DNA of 38,651 bases from an uncultured Muribaculaceae bacterium (GCA_910584665.1 CAJUBL010000023.1:1-38651), one strand, 5' to 3'. Shown: positions 1-8,278, counted from the first letter of the stretch. Notes: a model not told the origin generated them from the sequence alone. A program made the numbers and translations.

Positions 1-91
1 TTGTAGATCCGTCGACACTGTCGGTGCCGCATCAGCTGACAGTGGAATATCTCAATGAGTATCTCGGATCAGATATAGGAAAGCAGGTGGT
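1..91 (+). repeat. Rhs linker direct repeat, copy 1
   Basis: Identical to 1463-1553 except one base (t against c at position 56). The match ends where the toxin domain begins, as expected of polymorphic toxins that swap tips by recombination in the conserved core and linker. Confidence 0.9.
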
Positions 92-521
92 CTCCGGCAT
101 CATAGAATCCGACAAAACAGTCTCCATGACATATGACGGGGAAAAAGGTGATAGCTTTAATTCCGGTTCCGGAATAATGACTTTTGATCCGTTCAAGGAT
201 GAATGCGGTATATCATTTGAAGAAGCAAACGGATATAATCGAAAAGGATCCGCAACAATAAACCTGAGTCATGAAATAGCCCATGCCGAGGACTGGATTA
301 AAGGAACCATTAATGAAAATGTATGGGTTGTGGTTAAAGATAGAAATATACCTAAATCTGAAATATACGCCTGTCGTAGAGAGAATCAATATCGGGCCGA
401 AATCGGGTTCCCTCAACGAATAGCATACAGCACAAGAGTTTCTGATAAATATTTAGAGCCAATTGTTTCAACTCTATTAGTTACAAATAAAGGTTTGTTT
501 ATATTAAAAAGCATACGTTGA
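3..521 (+). CDS. Rhs/YD-repeat protein C-terminal end with M91-like metallopeptidase toxin domain (5' partial)
   Basis: The frame is open from the first bases of the window, so this is the tail of a longer protein. The first about 30 residues are the same linker that follows the Rhs core in the fragment at 1198-1623, which identifies the missing upstream part as an Rhs core. After the linker comes a distinct domain with the zinc-protease motif HEIAH at 270-284, followed by a downstream ENQYRAEIGFPQR stretch. HExxH plus a later E-N-x-x-R-x-E-x-G-x-P-x-R pattern is the layout of the M91/NleD-like effector peptidases found as Rhs toxin tips (family knowledge). Inference: the histidines and a downstream Glu bind zinc, and the domain is the toxic payload released from the Rhs shell. 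A putative immunity gene starts 4 nt after the stop. The target protein and the secretion route cannot be told from the sequence. Confidence 0.8.
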   Translation, partial: VDPSTLSVPHQLTVEYLNEYLGSDIGKQVVSGIIESDKTVSMTYDGEKGDSFNSGSGIMTFDPFKDECGISFEEANGYNRKGSATINLSHEIAHAEDWIKGTINENVWVVVKDRNIPKSEIYACRRENQYRAEIGFPQRIAYSTRVSDKYLEPIVSTLLVTNKGLFILKSIR

Positions 522-525
522 AGTT

Positions 526-1185
526 ATGAACAAAAAACACTTAATGATTTTACTATCCGGGGTTATATATTTGTACATATATGCTATAGCACCAAAGCAG
601 ACGCTGTCTAATTTTGAAAGATATGAACGATATTGTGATAGTATAGAACATGCAATTCGTGGCAATTACCACTTGATTCAGCCGGGATTATTTGGCATTT
701 TAAACAGAATGCCGGATTCTGTCGGTAGTATACAAATAAATAAGGATATATTACCTCCGACAAATGCATATCCACTGATTTTCAGTGCCAAATTATCACC
801 AAACACATTAAACAATACTGATACTCTAATGTTTAACTGGATCAGTGATACAATAATATGTAAAAACAGTGTTTTTATTGATAATTCAGATTCCAAATGC
901 GATCTGATATCATCTGTGGATTCTATGCGAATTTTTTATATAATAGAAGATCCTTTTTTTACTCATGGATTTGTAATGGATATGAGGTACAAGGAAAGGT
1001 ATATAAATATGATCAAATATTGGGACTCTAAAATGATTGATACCGTATGTATAGCATGGGAACAATTTCCGTCAACTCCCTGTAGAATCTGTATAAGTCG
1101 TATAATAATAAAAAACGGTAAACTTGTTGATGTTAAGTCTAAGAAATGTGTGGATATTGAGTATGAAAAACTCATAGATAAATGA
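526..1185 (+). CDS. Putative immunity protein for the M91-like Rhs toxin (paralogue 1 of 3)
   Basis: A 219-residue protein starting 4 nt after the toxin stop, so almost certainly co-transcribed and possibly translationally coupled. The N-terminus has a hydrophobic segment at residues 5-22 without a lipobox, so it is probably exported or membrane-anchored. I do not recognise a named family. Its relatives are next door: 2405-3058 shares a motif of the type GNYxLxQPGL, an SDTIICKN-like segment, a TRG-like FTHGxVMD block, and an identical C-terminal CVDIEYEKLIDK. The gene at 1643-2359 is a more distant member. Position and family expansion are the arguments for immunity; there is no direct evidence. 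The low-GC, A/T-rich codon use differs from the GC-richer Rhs core fragments beside it, which is common for exchangeable toxin/immunity cargo. Confidence 0.6.
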   Translation: MNKKHLMILLSGVIYLYIYAIAPKQTLSNFERYERYCDSIEHAIRGNYHLIQPGLFGILNRMPDSVGSIQINKDILPPTNAYPLIFSAKLSPNTLNNTDTLMFNWISDTIICKNSVFIDNSDSKCDLISSVDSMRIFYIIEDPFFTHGFVMDMRYKERYINMIKYWDSKMIDTVCIAWEQFPSTPCRICISRIIIKNGKLVDVKSKKCVDIEYEKLIDK

Positions 1186-1250
1186 GTCAGTGCTTAGACA
1201 TTACCTGGTTATTATATATATTACGACATGAACTTCCACGATTTCGAAGC
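1146..1250 (+). repeat. Immunity-end / Rhs-core junction repeat, copy 1
   Basis: These 105 bp are identical to 3019-3123. They run from the last codons of an immunity gene, across the stop, into the Rhs core. Homology between the flanking core segments continues to about 1377/3250 with scattered differences. The shared junction shows that a unit made of immunity 3' end plus Rhs core was duplicated. Confidence 0.9.
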
Positions 1251-1623
1251 CCGCATGCTCTTTAGCGACATCGCTCTGTTCAACCGTCCCGACCCCAAGG
1301 CACAGGACTACCCCCATCTGAGCCCCTACAGCTACTGCGCCGGCAACCCCATACGCTATATCGACCCCACCGGCGAGGAACTGAGATATTATGACGGAGA
1401 CAAAGAATATATCTACGGACTGGAAAATGGTCGTATAGTGGTGTATGATACAAAAAACAATGTTGTAGATCCGTCGACACTGTCGGTGCCGCATCAGCTG
1501 ACAGTGGAATATCTCAACGAGTATCTCGGATCAGATATAGGAAAGCAGGTGGTATCTGAATCTAATAGGCGTTTATTATATATTAACTGTTTGTATTTAG
1601 CAGCTGGGATATGGCCTTTGTGA
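1198..1623 (+). pseudogene. Orphan Rhs-core fragment (core plus linker, toxin domain lost)
   Basis: The frame opens after a stop at 1195-1197 and reads through the Rhs-associated core signature: Y-x-D..NFHDFEARM, then PDPKAQDYP, LSPYSYCAGNP and IDPTGEE. The first usable ATG is 1228, in the middle of the core, so this is not a complete gene. It then carries the same linker as the window's first 91 bp, but after GKQVVS it diverges into about 20 unrelated residues and stops. No toxin domain remains. It looks like a displaced C-terminal cassette of the kind that accumulates downstream of Rhs genes and can recombine back through the core. The immunity-like lipoprotein gene follows 19 nt later. Confidence 0.75.
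1463..1553 (+). repeat. Rhs linker direct repeat, copy 2
   Basis: Second copy of the repeat at 1-91, one mismatch. Sequence on either side of the break at 1553/91 is unrelated, marking the cassette boundary. Confidence 0.9.
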
Positions 1624-1642
1624 CATGTGAAAAAATTAACAT

Positions 1643-2359
1643 ATGAAAATCAATAAAATAAAATATCAGGTATCATCTATTATGCCTTTTATCATAATAT
1701 TTGCAATTATTGTATCGGCAGGATGCAATAAAAGGAAACAGATTAGTGCCGAACAGAGTGTATTTCAATCGGATACAACTGAATATAAATATTATGGGAA
1801 CTACTATAAGTTACAGCCCGGTCTAACAGGAATTCTTGATCAGATCCCTAAAAATGTCGGTCGCCTATTAACAGGATATATCGGTCTGTCATTAAAAAGG
1901 GAGGCTGTTAAAAATATTTATCCGTTTCTTTTTAACATAAAATTATCAGATAAAGCTATTGATAATCTTGGCGACACATTGAAATATAATTGGCAATGTG
2001 ATACAATAATTTGTCACAATAAGTATTGTTCTGATGATTACTATCTAACCAGTGAGCTTATTTCATCTTGTGATACTATAAGATTATACTCGTCTATACC
2101 AGAAGACGAATATCCAACTATTATTTCTCATAATTTTTATGTGGAGCCTAAATTTAATAACCTGTATAAGCAACCGTTCATCGATATATTAAAACAATGG
2201 AATCCGGTCGATATAAATTATGTATTCAGGATCGATAAATTTGAGTCATATGCACGACATTCCATATTCAGGTTAATTGTGAAAAAAGGAGTTTTAATAG
2301 ATTTGAAATATCAAGCAGGTATATCTGATATAATATATGATCGTCTTCTTGAGATATGA
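1643..2359 (+). CDS. Putative immunity lipoprotein (divergent paralogue 2 of 3)
   Basis: A 238-residue protein whose N-terminus has a long hydrophobic stretch ending in VSAGC, a plausible lipobox, so it is predicted to be a lipoprotein. It shares the overall plan of its two neighbours: GNYYKLQPGLTGILDQ near residue 52, LRYNW-like KYNWQCDTIICHN in the middle, and an SELISSCDTIRLYS segment. It lacks the conserved C-terminal CVDIEYEKLIDK. It follows a toxin-less orphan Rhs cassette, so it could be an orphan immunity gene kept as protection against the M91-like toxin or against a lost variant. The relationship is seen in the sequence; the immunity role is inference. Confidence 0.55.
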   Translation: MKINKIKYQVSSIMPFIIIFAIIVSAGCNKRKQISAEQSVFQSDTTEYKYYGNYYKLQPGLTGILDQIPKNVGRLLTGYIGLSLKREAVKNIYPFLFNIKLSDKAIDNLGDTLKYNWQCDTIICHNKYCSDDYYLTSELISSCDTIRLYSSIPEDEYPTIISHNFYVEPKFNNLYKQPFIDILKQWNPVDINYVFRIDKFESYARHSIFRLIVKKGVLIDLKYQAGISDIIYDRLLEI

Positions 2360-2404
2360 TGCCCGTGGCACTATGATTTTTATTGATAATTAAATAATTA
2401 TTTT

Positions 2405-3058
2405 ATGAAGTACTTACATCTCATATCATTAGTTGTTGTCGTGATATTTATTTCAAAAGCAACAACTATAAAGCAACAAGGATTATCTACAGATAAAACA
2501 TCTCAGTATTGTAATGATATGGGTATGACAATCTATGGCAATTATTGTTTAGTACAACCAGGATTATGTAATATTTATAATCAGATACTGGAAAACAACA
2601 CTATAATAAATAAGGACAGCTGTAAGAAAAATTTTGATATTGTATACCCGCATATGCTCAGGATGCAACTTTCAGAAAAACAATTAAAAAATATAGATAC
2701 ACTGAGATATAACTGGAATAATGATACCATAATATGTAAAAATTTCACAGATATTGTAACTGCTGTGCATTCACAATGTGATCTTATATCATCATTGGAT
2801 TCAGTAAGAATTTTTGATGTATATGACAATCCATTATTTACTCATGGTTATGTTATGGATGTCAGATATAAAAGTAAGTATATTGATGTTTTAAAGAAAT
2901 GGGATGAAAACATAATAAACGAAATATGTAGATCATCCGGAATATTTTCTTCAGGTAGTATAGATATAAGCCGTATAATAATTAAGGATGGGAAATTAAC
3001 TGATGTGAAGTACAAAACATGTGTGGATATTGAGTATGAAAAACTCATAGATAAATGA
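2405..3058 (+). CDS. Putative immunity protein (paralogue 3 of 3)
   Basis: A 217-residue protein, the closest relative of the product of 526-1185. It has the same hydrophobic N-terminus, the GNYCLVQPGL motif, NWNNDTIICKN, FTHGYVMDVRYKSKYI, and an identical last dozen residues. It begins 45 nt after the previous immunity-like gene and, like paralogue 1, runs straight into an Rhs-core fragment through the exact 105-bp junction repeat. No toxin gene lies directly upstream of it, so it is an orphan. Function is inferred from paralogy and position only. Confidence 0.55.
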   Translation: MKYLHLISLVVVVIFISKATTIKQQGLSTDKTSQYCNDMGMTIYGNYCLVQPGLCNIYNQILENNTIINKDSCKKNFDIVYPHMLRMQLSEKQLKNIDTLRYNWNNDTIICKNFTDIVTAVHSQCDLISSLDSVRIFDVYDNPLFTHGYVMDVRYKSKYIDVLKKWDENIINEICRSSGIFSSGSIDISRIIIKDGKLTDVKYKTCVDIEYEKLIDK

Positions 3059-3123
3059 GTCAGTGCTTAGACATTACCTGGTTATTATATATATTACGAC
3101 ATGAACTTCCACGATTTCGAAGC
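3019..3123 (+). repeat. Immunity-end / Rhs-core junction repeat, copy 2
   Basis: Exact copy of 1146-1250, offset 1873 bp. Confidence 0.9.
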
Positions 3124-3359
3124 ACGCATGCTCTTCAGCGACATCGCCCTGTTCAGCCGCCCCGATCCGAAGGCACAGGACTACCCTTATCTCAGCCCCT
3201 ACAGCTACTGCGCCGGCAACTCCGTCATGCTGATCGACCCCACCGGCGAGGATATATGGAGGTTTAACAAAAGATGGGGCGGTTTTGTGGAATCTTTTTG
3301 ATCGGGTATTTGGCGAATTGGGAATAAATCGGTATCTTGCAGGTGTTATGGAACTTTAA
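3071..3359 (+). pseudogene. Second orphan Rhs-core fragment with apparent frameshift in a T5 run
   Basis: The core signature is intact (NFHDFEARM, PDPKAQDYP, LSPYSYCAGN, IDPTGED), then a short non-homologous tail begins and the frame stops at 3299-3301, directly in a run of five T (3295-3299). Removing one T lets the frame continue through FDRVFGELGINRYLAGVMEL to a TAA at 3357-3359. This suggests a decayed alternative tip rather than an abrupt end. There is no start codon upstream of the core, so it is a cassette remnant. A secreted-protein gene begins 11 nt downstream. Confidence 0.65.
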
Positions 3360-3370
3360 TTGTTTAGGTT

Positions 3371-4369
3371 ATGAGGTGTGGTGTTGTCTTGTCTCTCGTG
3401 TTGTCAGGTCTTTGCGCTGTCGCGCGCACTGAATACACAGTGCAGCCTGTTGCCGATGTGCCGGTGAACGGCAGGGTCTGGAATCTTATGCAGTATGATC
3501 CGGTCGGTCCGGAAGTTGGTTATCATGTTGATACAGGGGACTGTGACAGGGTGTGGTCTCCGGTGAAAAGGTTTGATTTTAATACGACTGACGGAGATTC
3601 GGTATTACAGACGTGTGCCGAGACCCGTTCGTATCGTGTGGTTTTCTCGCCGGGTATATTGCGGGGAATGCCGGGAGGAGACGGAGGCTCGGAGAGTTTC
3701 GGATTTAAAGGGCGTATCCATCAGTCCCGGTTTGTGACAGGTGAGGGATATTCGACTGTCGCGCCGGCGGTAAGTGGAATGCTTGTGATGCCGTCCGGGG
3801 ATTCGGTATCCGGTGCGGTTCTGCATCACGATATTGTCACTATGCGCTGGAGCGTGACGGCTGACAGTCTTACTGTCTTTGCGTCGTTGCCCGATTCGGC
3901 GAAGTATACGACTGTGACAGAGTGTTATCGTATTATGGATCGGTATATGTCATTCCCTCAGGCATTCAAACGTATCGACACTACGTTTCTCAATGACAGG
4001 ATTGTGTCGAGTGACAGCATTGCCTGGGTGCTGGCTTTGTCTCCTTCGGCTGAGGTGGAGCGTGTGCGCCGCAGGCTGCTGCCTGGCGGTGCGGATATGA
4101 ATGAAGTGATTCCCTCAGAGGGAATTGATGGAGATGATGACCTGATAGACATATCGGTACGTGGAACGGAAATAATGCTTAGCAGCGGATCTCAGGTACA
4201 GGCTGATATCGTTATCAGTGATGTGCTGGGGCGTACGTATTACGAGGCGAATACGGTGATCGGACCATCTGGTAACGGAGTGTCGGTCGTATCACTTCCG
4301 CGTGGTGAGTATCTGATACAGGTTATACCTTCAGCGGGTAAGGCTGTGGCGAGGAAGTTCGTACGCTGA
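3371..4369 (+). CDS. Secreted protein with C-terminal type IX-like sorting domain
   Basis: A 332-residue protein with an N-terminal signal peptide (residues 1 to about 18, cleavage near CAVA-RT). Its last about 75 residues have the pattern of the type A C-terminal domain used by the type IX secretion system: a VISDVLGR-like strand, a G-x-x-V-x-V-x-x-LPRGEYLIQV segment and a basic FVR end. The middle (about 25-250) shows no family I recognise; it reads as beta-rich. Family knowledge suggests export to the surface or medium with removal of the tail. Composition is closer to the core chromosome than to the low-GC immunity genes, so it probably marks the end of the Rhs island. Confidence 0.6.
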   Translation: MRCGVVLSLVLSGLCAVARTEYTVQPVADVPVNGRVWNLMQYDPVGPEVGYHVDTGDCDRVWSPVKRFDFNTTDGDSVLQTCAETRSYRVVFSPGILRGMPGGDGGSESFGFKGRIHQSRFVTGEGYSTVAPAVSGMLVMPSGDSVSGAVLHHDIVTMRWSVTADSLTVFASLPDSAKYTTVTECYRIMDRYMSFPQAFKRIDTTFLNDRIVSSDSIAWVLALSPSAEVERVRRRLLPGGADMNEVIPSEGIDGDDDLIDISVRGTEIMLSSGSQVQADIVISDVLGRTYYEANTVIGPSGNGVSVVSLPRGEYLIQVIPSAGKAVARKFVR

Positions 4370-4394
4370 CTGTCCTGACATAATTCAGTGCGGA

Positions 4395-4628
4395 AGCGCA
4401 GATTATATTTGTGCCATCCGGGTGTCTGGAATTCGAATCGCAGATTCTCTCTCCGCTTCGCTCCTAAAGCGTTCTGTGTAGATAATTAAGGAGGAACGAT
4501 AATCGCAGAATGAAAGGGCTGTCCGGATGTTTGGGATTCAACCGCGAATTACGCAAAATTTATTGTCTTCCAATCAGATCAATCTGTGCTTCAAATATAT
4601 TTTGCGTAATTCGCGTAATTTGCGGTTT
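4395..4628 (+). repeat. Nested inverted-repeat element, copy R1 (degenerate)
   Basis: This gene-free stretch holds the modules of the dispersed family: AGCGCAGATTA at 4395-4405, GCCATCCGGG at 4413-4422, a hairpin-like CGCTTCGCTCC..AAAGCG core near 4456, and a perfect 17-bp inverted repeat of CGCGAATTACGCAAAAT (4543-4559 against 4599-4615). The right outer arms are missing, so it is a decayed copy. Confidence 0.7.
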
Positions 4629-4677
4629 ATTTTTCTGCTTATCAGGTTTAGGTTGAACGAGGAGGTTGGTACGGTGG

Positions 4678-4708
4678 TTGGACATTAGGAAATAAATGTG
4701 TAACTTTG
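4678..4708 (+). promoter_or_regulatory. Bacteroidetes-type promoter for the acyltransferase gene
   Basis: TTGG at 4678-4681, 19 nt, then TAACTTTG at 4701-4708. The ATG is only 6 nt further on, which leaves almost no 5' leader. Confidence 0.65.
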
Positions 4709-4714
4709 TGGCGT

Positions 4715-5575
4715 ATGGAGACGAAAGAACAAGTAAATACGAATGTAGAGCCCGTCAAGCGCGACGTGCTCAACGCTGATGACGTCGCGCGTATGGTTCC
4801 GCGTCTGGGAAAGCATCCCAGACTTATCAGGTGGTTGCTCAGGTTTCTGAAAATAGATAAGGTGAACGAGATTCACGAACATAATATCGATCATCCGGGA
4901 CCTGCGTTTGTGCGCGGGTTGCTTACCGATCTTGACATAAAACTCAGGGTCGATAACGGGCAGGTTCTCGATCATCTTCCCGAGGGTGCGTTCGTGACGG
5001 TGAGCAACCATCACTTCGGAGCTCTCGACGGTATCATTCTTATTGATCTCATAGCTTCGCACCGGCCACGTTACAAGGTGATGGTCAATATGTTTCTGAA
5101 CTACATCAGCGGTATGCGTCCTAATTTCATCGCTGTAGACGCCATGGCGAGTGATGATCCCAAAAAGAAGGCGGTGTCTATGAAAGGTATCAAGGAGGCC
5201 ATACGGATGGTTCGTGGCGGAGATCCTGTGGGATTTTTTCCGGCCGGAGCTGTCGGTAAGGTAAACTGGCGCCTGAGACTTAAGGACCGCGAGTGGCAGC
5301 CTAATATCATAAGGCTTATAGATCAGCTCAATGTGCCGGTTATACCTATATTTTTTCATGGTTCGAACAGCTGGTGGTTCAATTTTCTGGGGGTCACATG
5401 CTGGCAGCTGAGAACGCTGAGACATCCTGCCGAGGTTTTCAGGAAAAGAGGTAAGACTTTCCATGTGACTGTCGGGGAGCCGATAAGTGTCGAGGAGCAG
5501 TCGCGTCACAAGGGATCGCTGGCGGAGTTCGGTCAGTTCCTGCGTGAACAGACCTATGGCCTTCGTGACAAATGA
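4715..5575 (+). CDS. PlsC-like lysophospholipid acyltransferase family protein
   Basis: A 286-residue protein, counted from the ATG at 4715; a TTG three codons earlier overlaps the -7 box and is unlikely. The acyltransferase motif I is NHHFGALD (His100 and Asp105, spaced H-x4-D). A FPAGAVG segment near residue 178 fits the FPEGTRS-like motif III. The family transfers acyl groups from acyl-ACP or acyl-CoA to lysophospholipids or related acceptors at the inner membrane. The exact acceptor is unknown, and ornithine- or glycine-lipid synthesis enzymes look similar. It is followed 56 nt later by the sigma-54 activator/lptE/secG cluster, which fits an envelope role. Confidence 0.75.
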   Translation: METKEQVNTNVEPVKRDVLNADDVARMVPRLGKHPRLIRWLLRFLKIDKVNEIHEHNIDHPGPAFVRGLLTDLDIKLRVDNGQVLDHLPEGAFVTVSNHHFGALDGIILIDLIASHRPRYKVMVNMFLNYISGMRPNFIAVDAMASDDPKKKAVSMKGIKEAIRMVRGGDPVGFFPAGAVGKVNWRLRLKDREWQPNIIRLIDQLNVPVIPIFFHGSNSWWFNFLGVTCWQLRTLRHPAEVFRKRGKTFHVTVGEPISVEEQSRHKGSLAEFGQFLREQTYGLRDK

Positions 5576-5631
5576 TCATGACCGGTATAGAAATTACGGG
5601 ATTCTAAATATGAAATCTTTTATATTAAGGA

Positions 5632-6927
5632 ATGGGTTTGAATGTCAGTTTAGCAGACAATAAGGATGTCTCGGCGGCCAAGATGAGGCTCGGCATTGTG
5701 GGCAATGCGCCGGCGCTGATTGCGGCGCTGGAGCGTGCGGTGCGTGTCGCTCCGATCGACCTGTCTGTTCTTGTTACAGGCGAGAGTGGTACCGGTAAGG
5801 AATTTTTCCCGCAGATCATTCATCAGAACAGTCCGCGCAAGCATGCCAGATATATAGCTGTAAACTGCGGCGCAATACCGGAAGGTACGATTGATTCGGA
5901 GCTTTTCGGACACGAAAAGGGTTCTTTTACGGGAGCTGTAGCTACTCGCAAAGGGTATTTTGAGGAGGCTGACGGCGGTACAATTTTTCTTGACGAGGTT
6001 GCTGAACTTCCGCTGACGACCCAGGCGCGGCTGCTGCGGGTGCTGGAGAGCGGCGAGTTTCTGAAGGTCGGCTCATCGATAGTCCAGAGGACGAATATAC
6101 GTGTGGTTGCGGCGACTAATGTGGATATGATAGATGCCGTACGTCGCGGCAAGTTCCGTGAAGACCTGTATTACCGTCTCTCAACGGTACAGATAAATAT
6201 ACCGCCTCTGCGAGAGAGAGGAAACGATATCCTGTTGCTGGCACGGAAATTCTCGGGAGATTTTGCAGAGAAGTACCGTACACCTCGTATTACATTTGAC
6301 GATACTGCCGGACGTATGCTTCTGCACTACGGATGGCCCGGCAATGTCAGACAGCTTAAGAATGTGGTTGAACAGATCGCTCTTTTTCAGGCAGGTAACG
6401 AGATTAATGCCGACATGCTGGCTCCGTATCTGCCGGATATGGTCGATACGTTCACTCCGGTGGCATCTCCGGCGGCCGGCGGTTCGGGTGCCTACGACAG
6501 GGAGCGTGACATGCTGTTTAATATGATCTTCAGGCTACAGCGTGAGATCGATGATCTGAGAAGTCTTGCTGACAGCCGCAGGGATGCTGTGATCCCGCCG
6601 GCCGGCCCGTTTATCGCGTCACATGCCGGATTGCAGGAAGGCACTAAGATAAGAGATACAGCCACACCGACATCAATAGTAAGATATAGTGATCACAAGG
6701 GTCTGGACTTCACGCCTACGGTGGAGGCACGTCCGGCCGAGCAGGCGCAGGGCGTGTCGGTAACCGAGTCGGCTACTCCTATTGCCGCCACACTCGAGGA
6801 AACCGAGCGGGAGACCATACGCCGCGCTCTGGAGCGCAATATGGGCCGGCGGCGCAATGCTGCCGCCGAACTGAATATCTCGGAGCGTACATTATATCGT
6901 AAAATCAAAGAATACAATCTGGAATGA
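5632..6927 (+). CDS. Sigma-54-interacting transcriptional activator (AAA+, Fis-type HTH), no receiver domain
   Basis: A 431-residue enhancer-binding protein. Walker A is GESGTGKE at residues 50-57, the sigma-54 contact loop reads GSFTGA at 97-102 (GAFTGA in the classical form), and Walker B is GGTIFLDE at 115-122. An arginine-rich LYYRLSTVQINIPPLRER segment precedes the end of the AAA+ module near residue 250. A low-complexity linker leads to a Fis-like helix-turn-helix in the last 45 residues (NMGRRRNAAAELNISERTLYRKIKEY). There is no N-terminal receiver or sensor domain, so its activity must be set by level or by partner proteins. The stop overlaps the lptE start by 4 nt. The same neighbour order recurs across Bacteroidales (family knowledge), although its targets are not evident here. 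Confidence 0.9.
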   Translation: MGLNVSLADNKDVSAAKMRLGIVGNAPALIAALERAVRVAPIDLSVLVTGESGTGKEFFPQIIHQNSPRKHARYIAVNCGAIPEGTIDSELFGHEKGSFTGAVATRKGYFEEADGGTIFLDEVAELPLTTQARLLRVLESGEFLKVGSSIVQRTNIRVVAATNVDMIDAVRRGKFREDLYYRLSTVQINIPPLRERGNDILLLARKFSGDFAEKYRTPRITFDDTAGRMLLHYGWPGNVRQLKNVVEQIALFQAGNEINADMLAPYLPDMVDTFTPVASPAAGGSGAYDRERDMLFNMIFRLQREIDDLRSLADSRRDAVIPPAGPFIASHAGLQEGTKIRDTATPTSIVRYSDHKGLDFTPTVEARPAEQAQGVSVTESATPIAATLEETERETIRRALERNMGRRRNAAAELNISERTLYRKIKEYNLE

Positions 6928-7466
6928 AACCCCTGACGGATCATACGGTGAGGCATGTTGTCTCCAGGATAATATTTTTCGTGGCGCTGTTTGCCGCCAC
7001 GGCACCGTCGTGCCGTATAAATTATACACTGAATGGTGCGGCAATCGATTATACTGTCTACCGCACTATCCATGTGAGCGATTTTCCGATCAGGGCCGCA
7101 CTGGTGTACCCGCCATTGCAGCAGACATTCGAGAACGAGCTTCTTGACTATATCACGCGCAATACCCGCCTGCAGACGGTCGACGGATCGAGCGATCTGT
7201 TGCTGGAGGGAGAGATAACGGGTTACAACCTGTCGCCTCAGGCCGTCACCGAAGACGCTTACGCCTCCAAGACCCGGCTTACGATTACAGTCAGGATCAA
7301 GTATACCGATGCGAAGAATGATAAGAATGATGTAGACCAGACATTCTCGGCATACAGGGATTTTGATTCGTCGGAGATGCTGACTGATGTCCAGGATGAG
7401 TTATGTCAACAGATATCGAAGGAGCTTGTGGAGCTTATTTTCAATGCAACTCTTGGTAACTGGTAG
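6924..7466 (+). CDS. lptE: LptE-family LPS-assembly lipoprotein
   Basis: A 180-residue protein with a signal segment ending in APSC, a plausible lipobox near residue 30. It has the hallmarks of the Bacteroidetes LptE family: NYTLNGAAIDY, VSDFPIRAALVYPPLQQTFEN, LEGEITGYNLSPQAVTEDAYAS and a C-terminal MLTDVQDELCQQI..IFNAT. LptE plugs the LptD barrel at the outer membrane in the final step of LPS delivery. The ATG overlaps the upstream regulator's stop (ATGA), so translation is probably coupled. Confidence 0.9.
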   Translation: MKPLTDHTVRHVVSRIIFFVALFAATAPSCRINYTLNGAAIDYTVYRTIHVSDFPIRAALVYPPLQQTFENELLDYITRNTRLQTVDGSSDLLLEGEITGYNLSPQAVTEDAYASKTRLTITVRIKYTDAKNDKNDVDQTFSAYRDFDSSEMLTDVQDELCQQISKELVELIFNATLGNW

Positions 7467-7472
7467 ATCCTG

Positions 7473-8255
7473 ATGGAAGATCTGAACGATATTCTGAAGC
7501 GGTTATTGTCGACTCCGGCCGGGGAGCCGGTCGACATACAGGATGTAGACCGGCTGAGCGAGCGTTGTCCGGCGTTTCTGCTGCCTGTCATACTGGCGCT
7601 GAGACATCCTCACCCAGACATGGATGATGCCGTTGCCGCCAGGCTTCTTGAGCGTGTGGCGCTGTCGGTTCCCGACCGCCGGCGTGTAAAGGTGCTGACA
7701 GATCCCGATGGAACCGGACGATATGACAATCTGTATCCTGTGCCACAGGTCAGGCCTGCACCTACCACAGCTGACGCTATCGACACTTTCCTGTCGACTT
7801 ACGGCAATATCGATCCGGCCGAGGAGGCATTGCTAAGCCGTATGATCTTCAATCCGGTACCGGACTATGCCTCGACGCTGGAGCGGGAGCATCCCGATCC
7901 GGGCGAGCCGCGTGACGAGCAGGACCGGCTGCTTGATGAGTTCATAGCAGGTGATCATTCTCTGACATCCTCCGCCGAACCGGAGAAAAAGACTGTTCCT
8001 GTACCTGAACCGGTGCGTGAGGATGTTACGCCGCGTCATATCAAGGCGCCGTCAGGGTCGTTGCTGAGCGAGTCACTGGCTAAGATTTTCATAAAACAGC
8101 ACAATTATAAGCGGGCTTATGAAATTATAAGCTCTCTAAACTTGAATTATCCGGAAAAAAGTATTTACTTTGCAGACCAGTTGCGATTCCTCTCCAAACT
8201 GATAGCCAATCAGGAGGCAATGGAGCGTAAGCGTGAGGAAAACAACAGGAATTAA
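7473..8255 (+). CDS. TPR-like hypothetical protein of the lptE-secG cluster
   Basis: A 260-residue soluble protein without a signal peptide, 6 nt after lptE. The N-terminal half is proline- and arginine-rich and the middle (about 140-190) is acidic and probably disordered. The last 60 residues (SESLAKIFIKQHNYKRAYEI..LNLNYPEKS) look like a single tetratricopeptide helix pair. The gene at this position in related genomes is annotated as a TPR-repeat protein. No catalytic motif is visible. Its fixed place between lptE and secG suggests a role linked to envelope biogenesis, but that is only context. Confidence 0.7.
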   Translation: MEDLNDILKRLLSTPAGEPVDIQDVDRLSERCPAFLLPVILALRHPHPDMDDAVAARLLERVALSVPDRRRVKVLTDPDGTGRYDNLYPVPQVRPAPTTADAIDTFLSTYGNIDPAEEALLSRMIFNPVPDYASTLEREHPDPGEPRDEQDRLLDEFIAGDHSLTSSAEPEKKTVPVPEPVREDVTPRHIKAPSGSLLSESLAKIFIKQHNYKRAYEIISSLNLNYPEKSIYFADQLRFLSKLIANQEAMERKREENNRN

Positions 8256-8278
8256 GAAAATAATTACATAATAGTAAA

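Noticed and set aside
3055..3267. Plus-strand frame overlapping the Rhs core
   Set aside because: Out of frame with the conserved core; arginine- and proline-rich shadow translation.
4685..5509. 274-codon open frame on the minus strand
   Set aside because: Lies opposite the acyltransferase gene, which has clear motifs and a promoter; the antisense product shows no family features.
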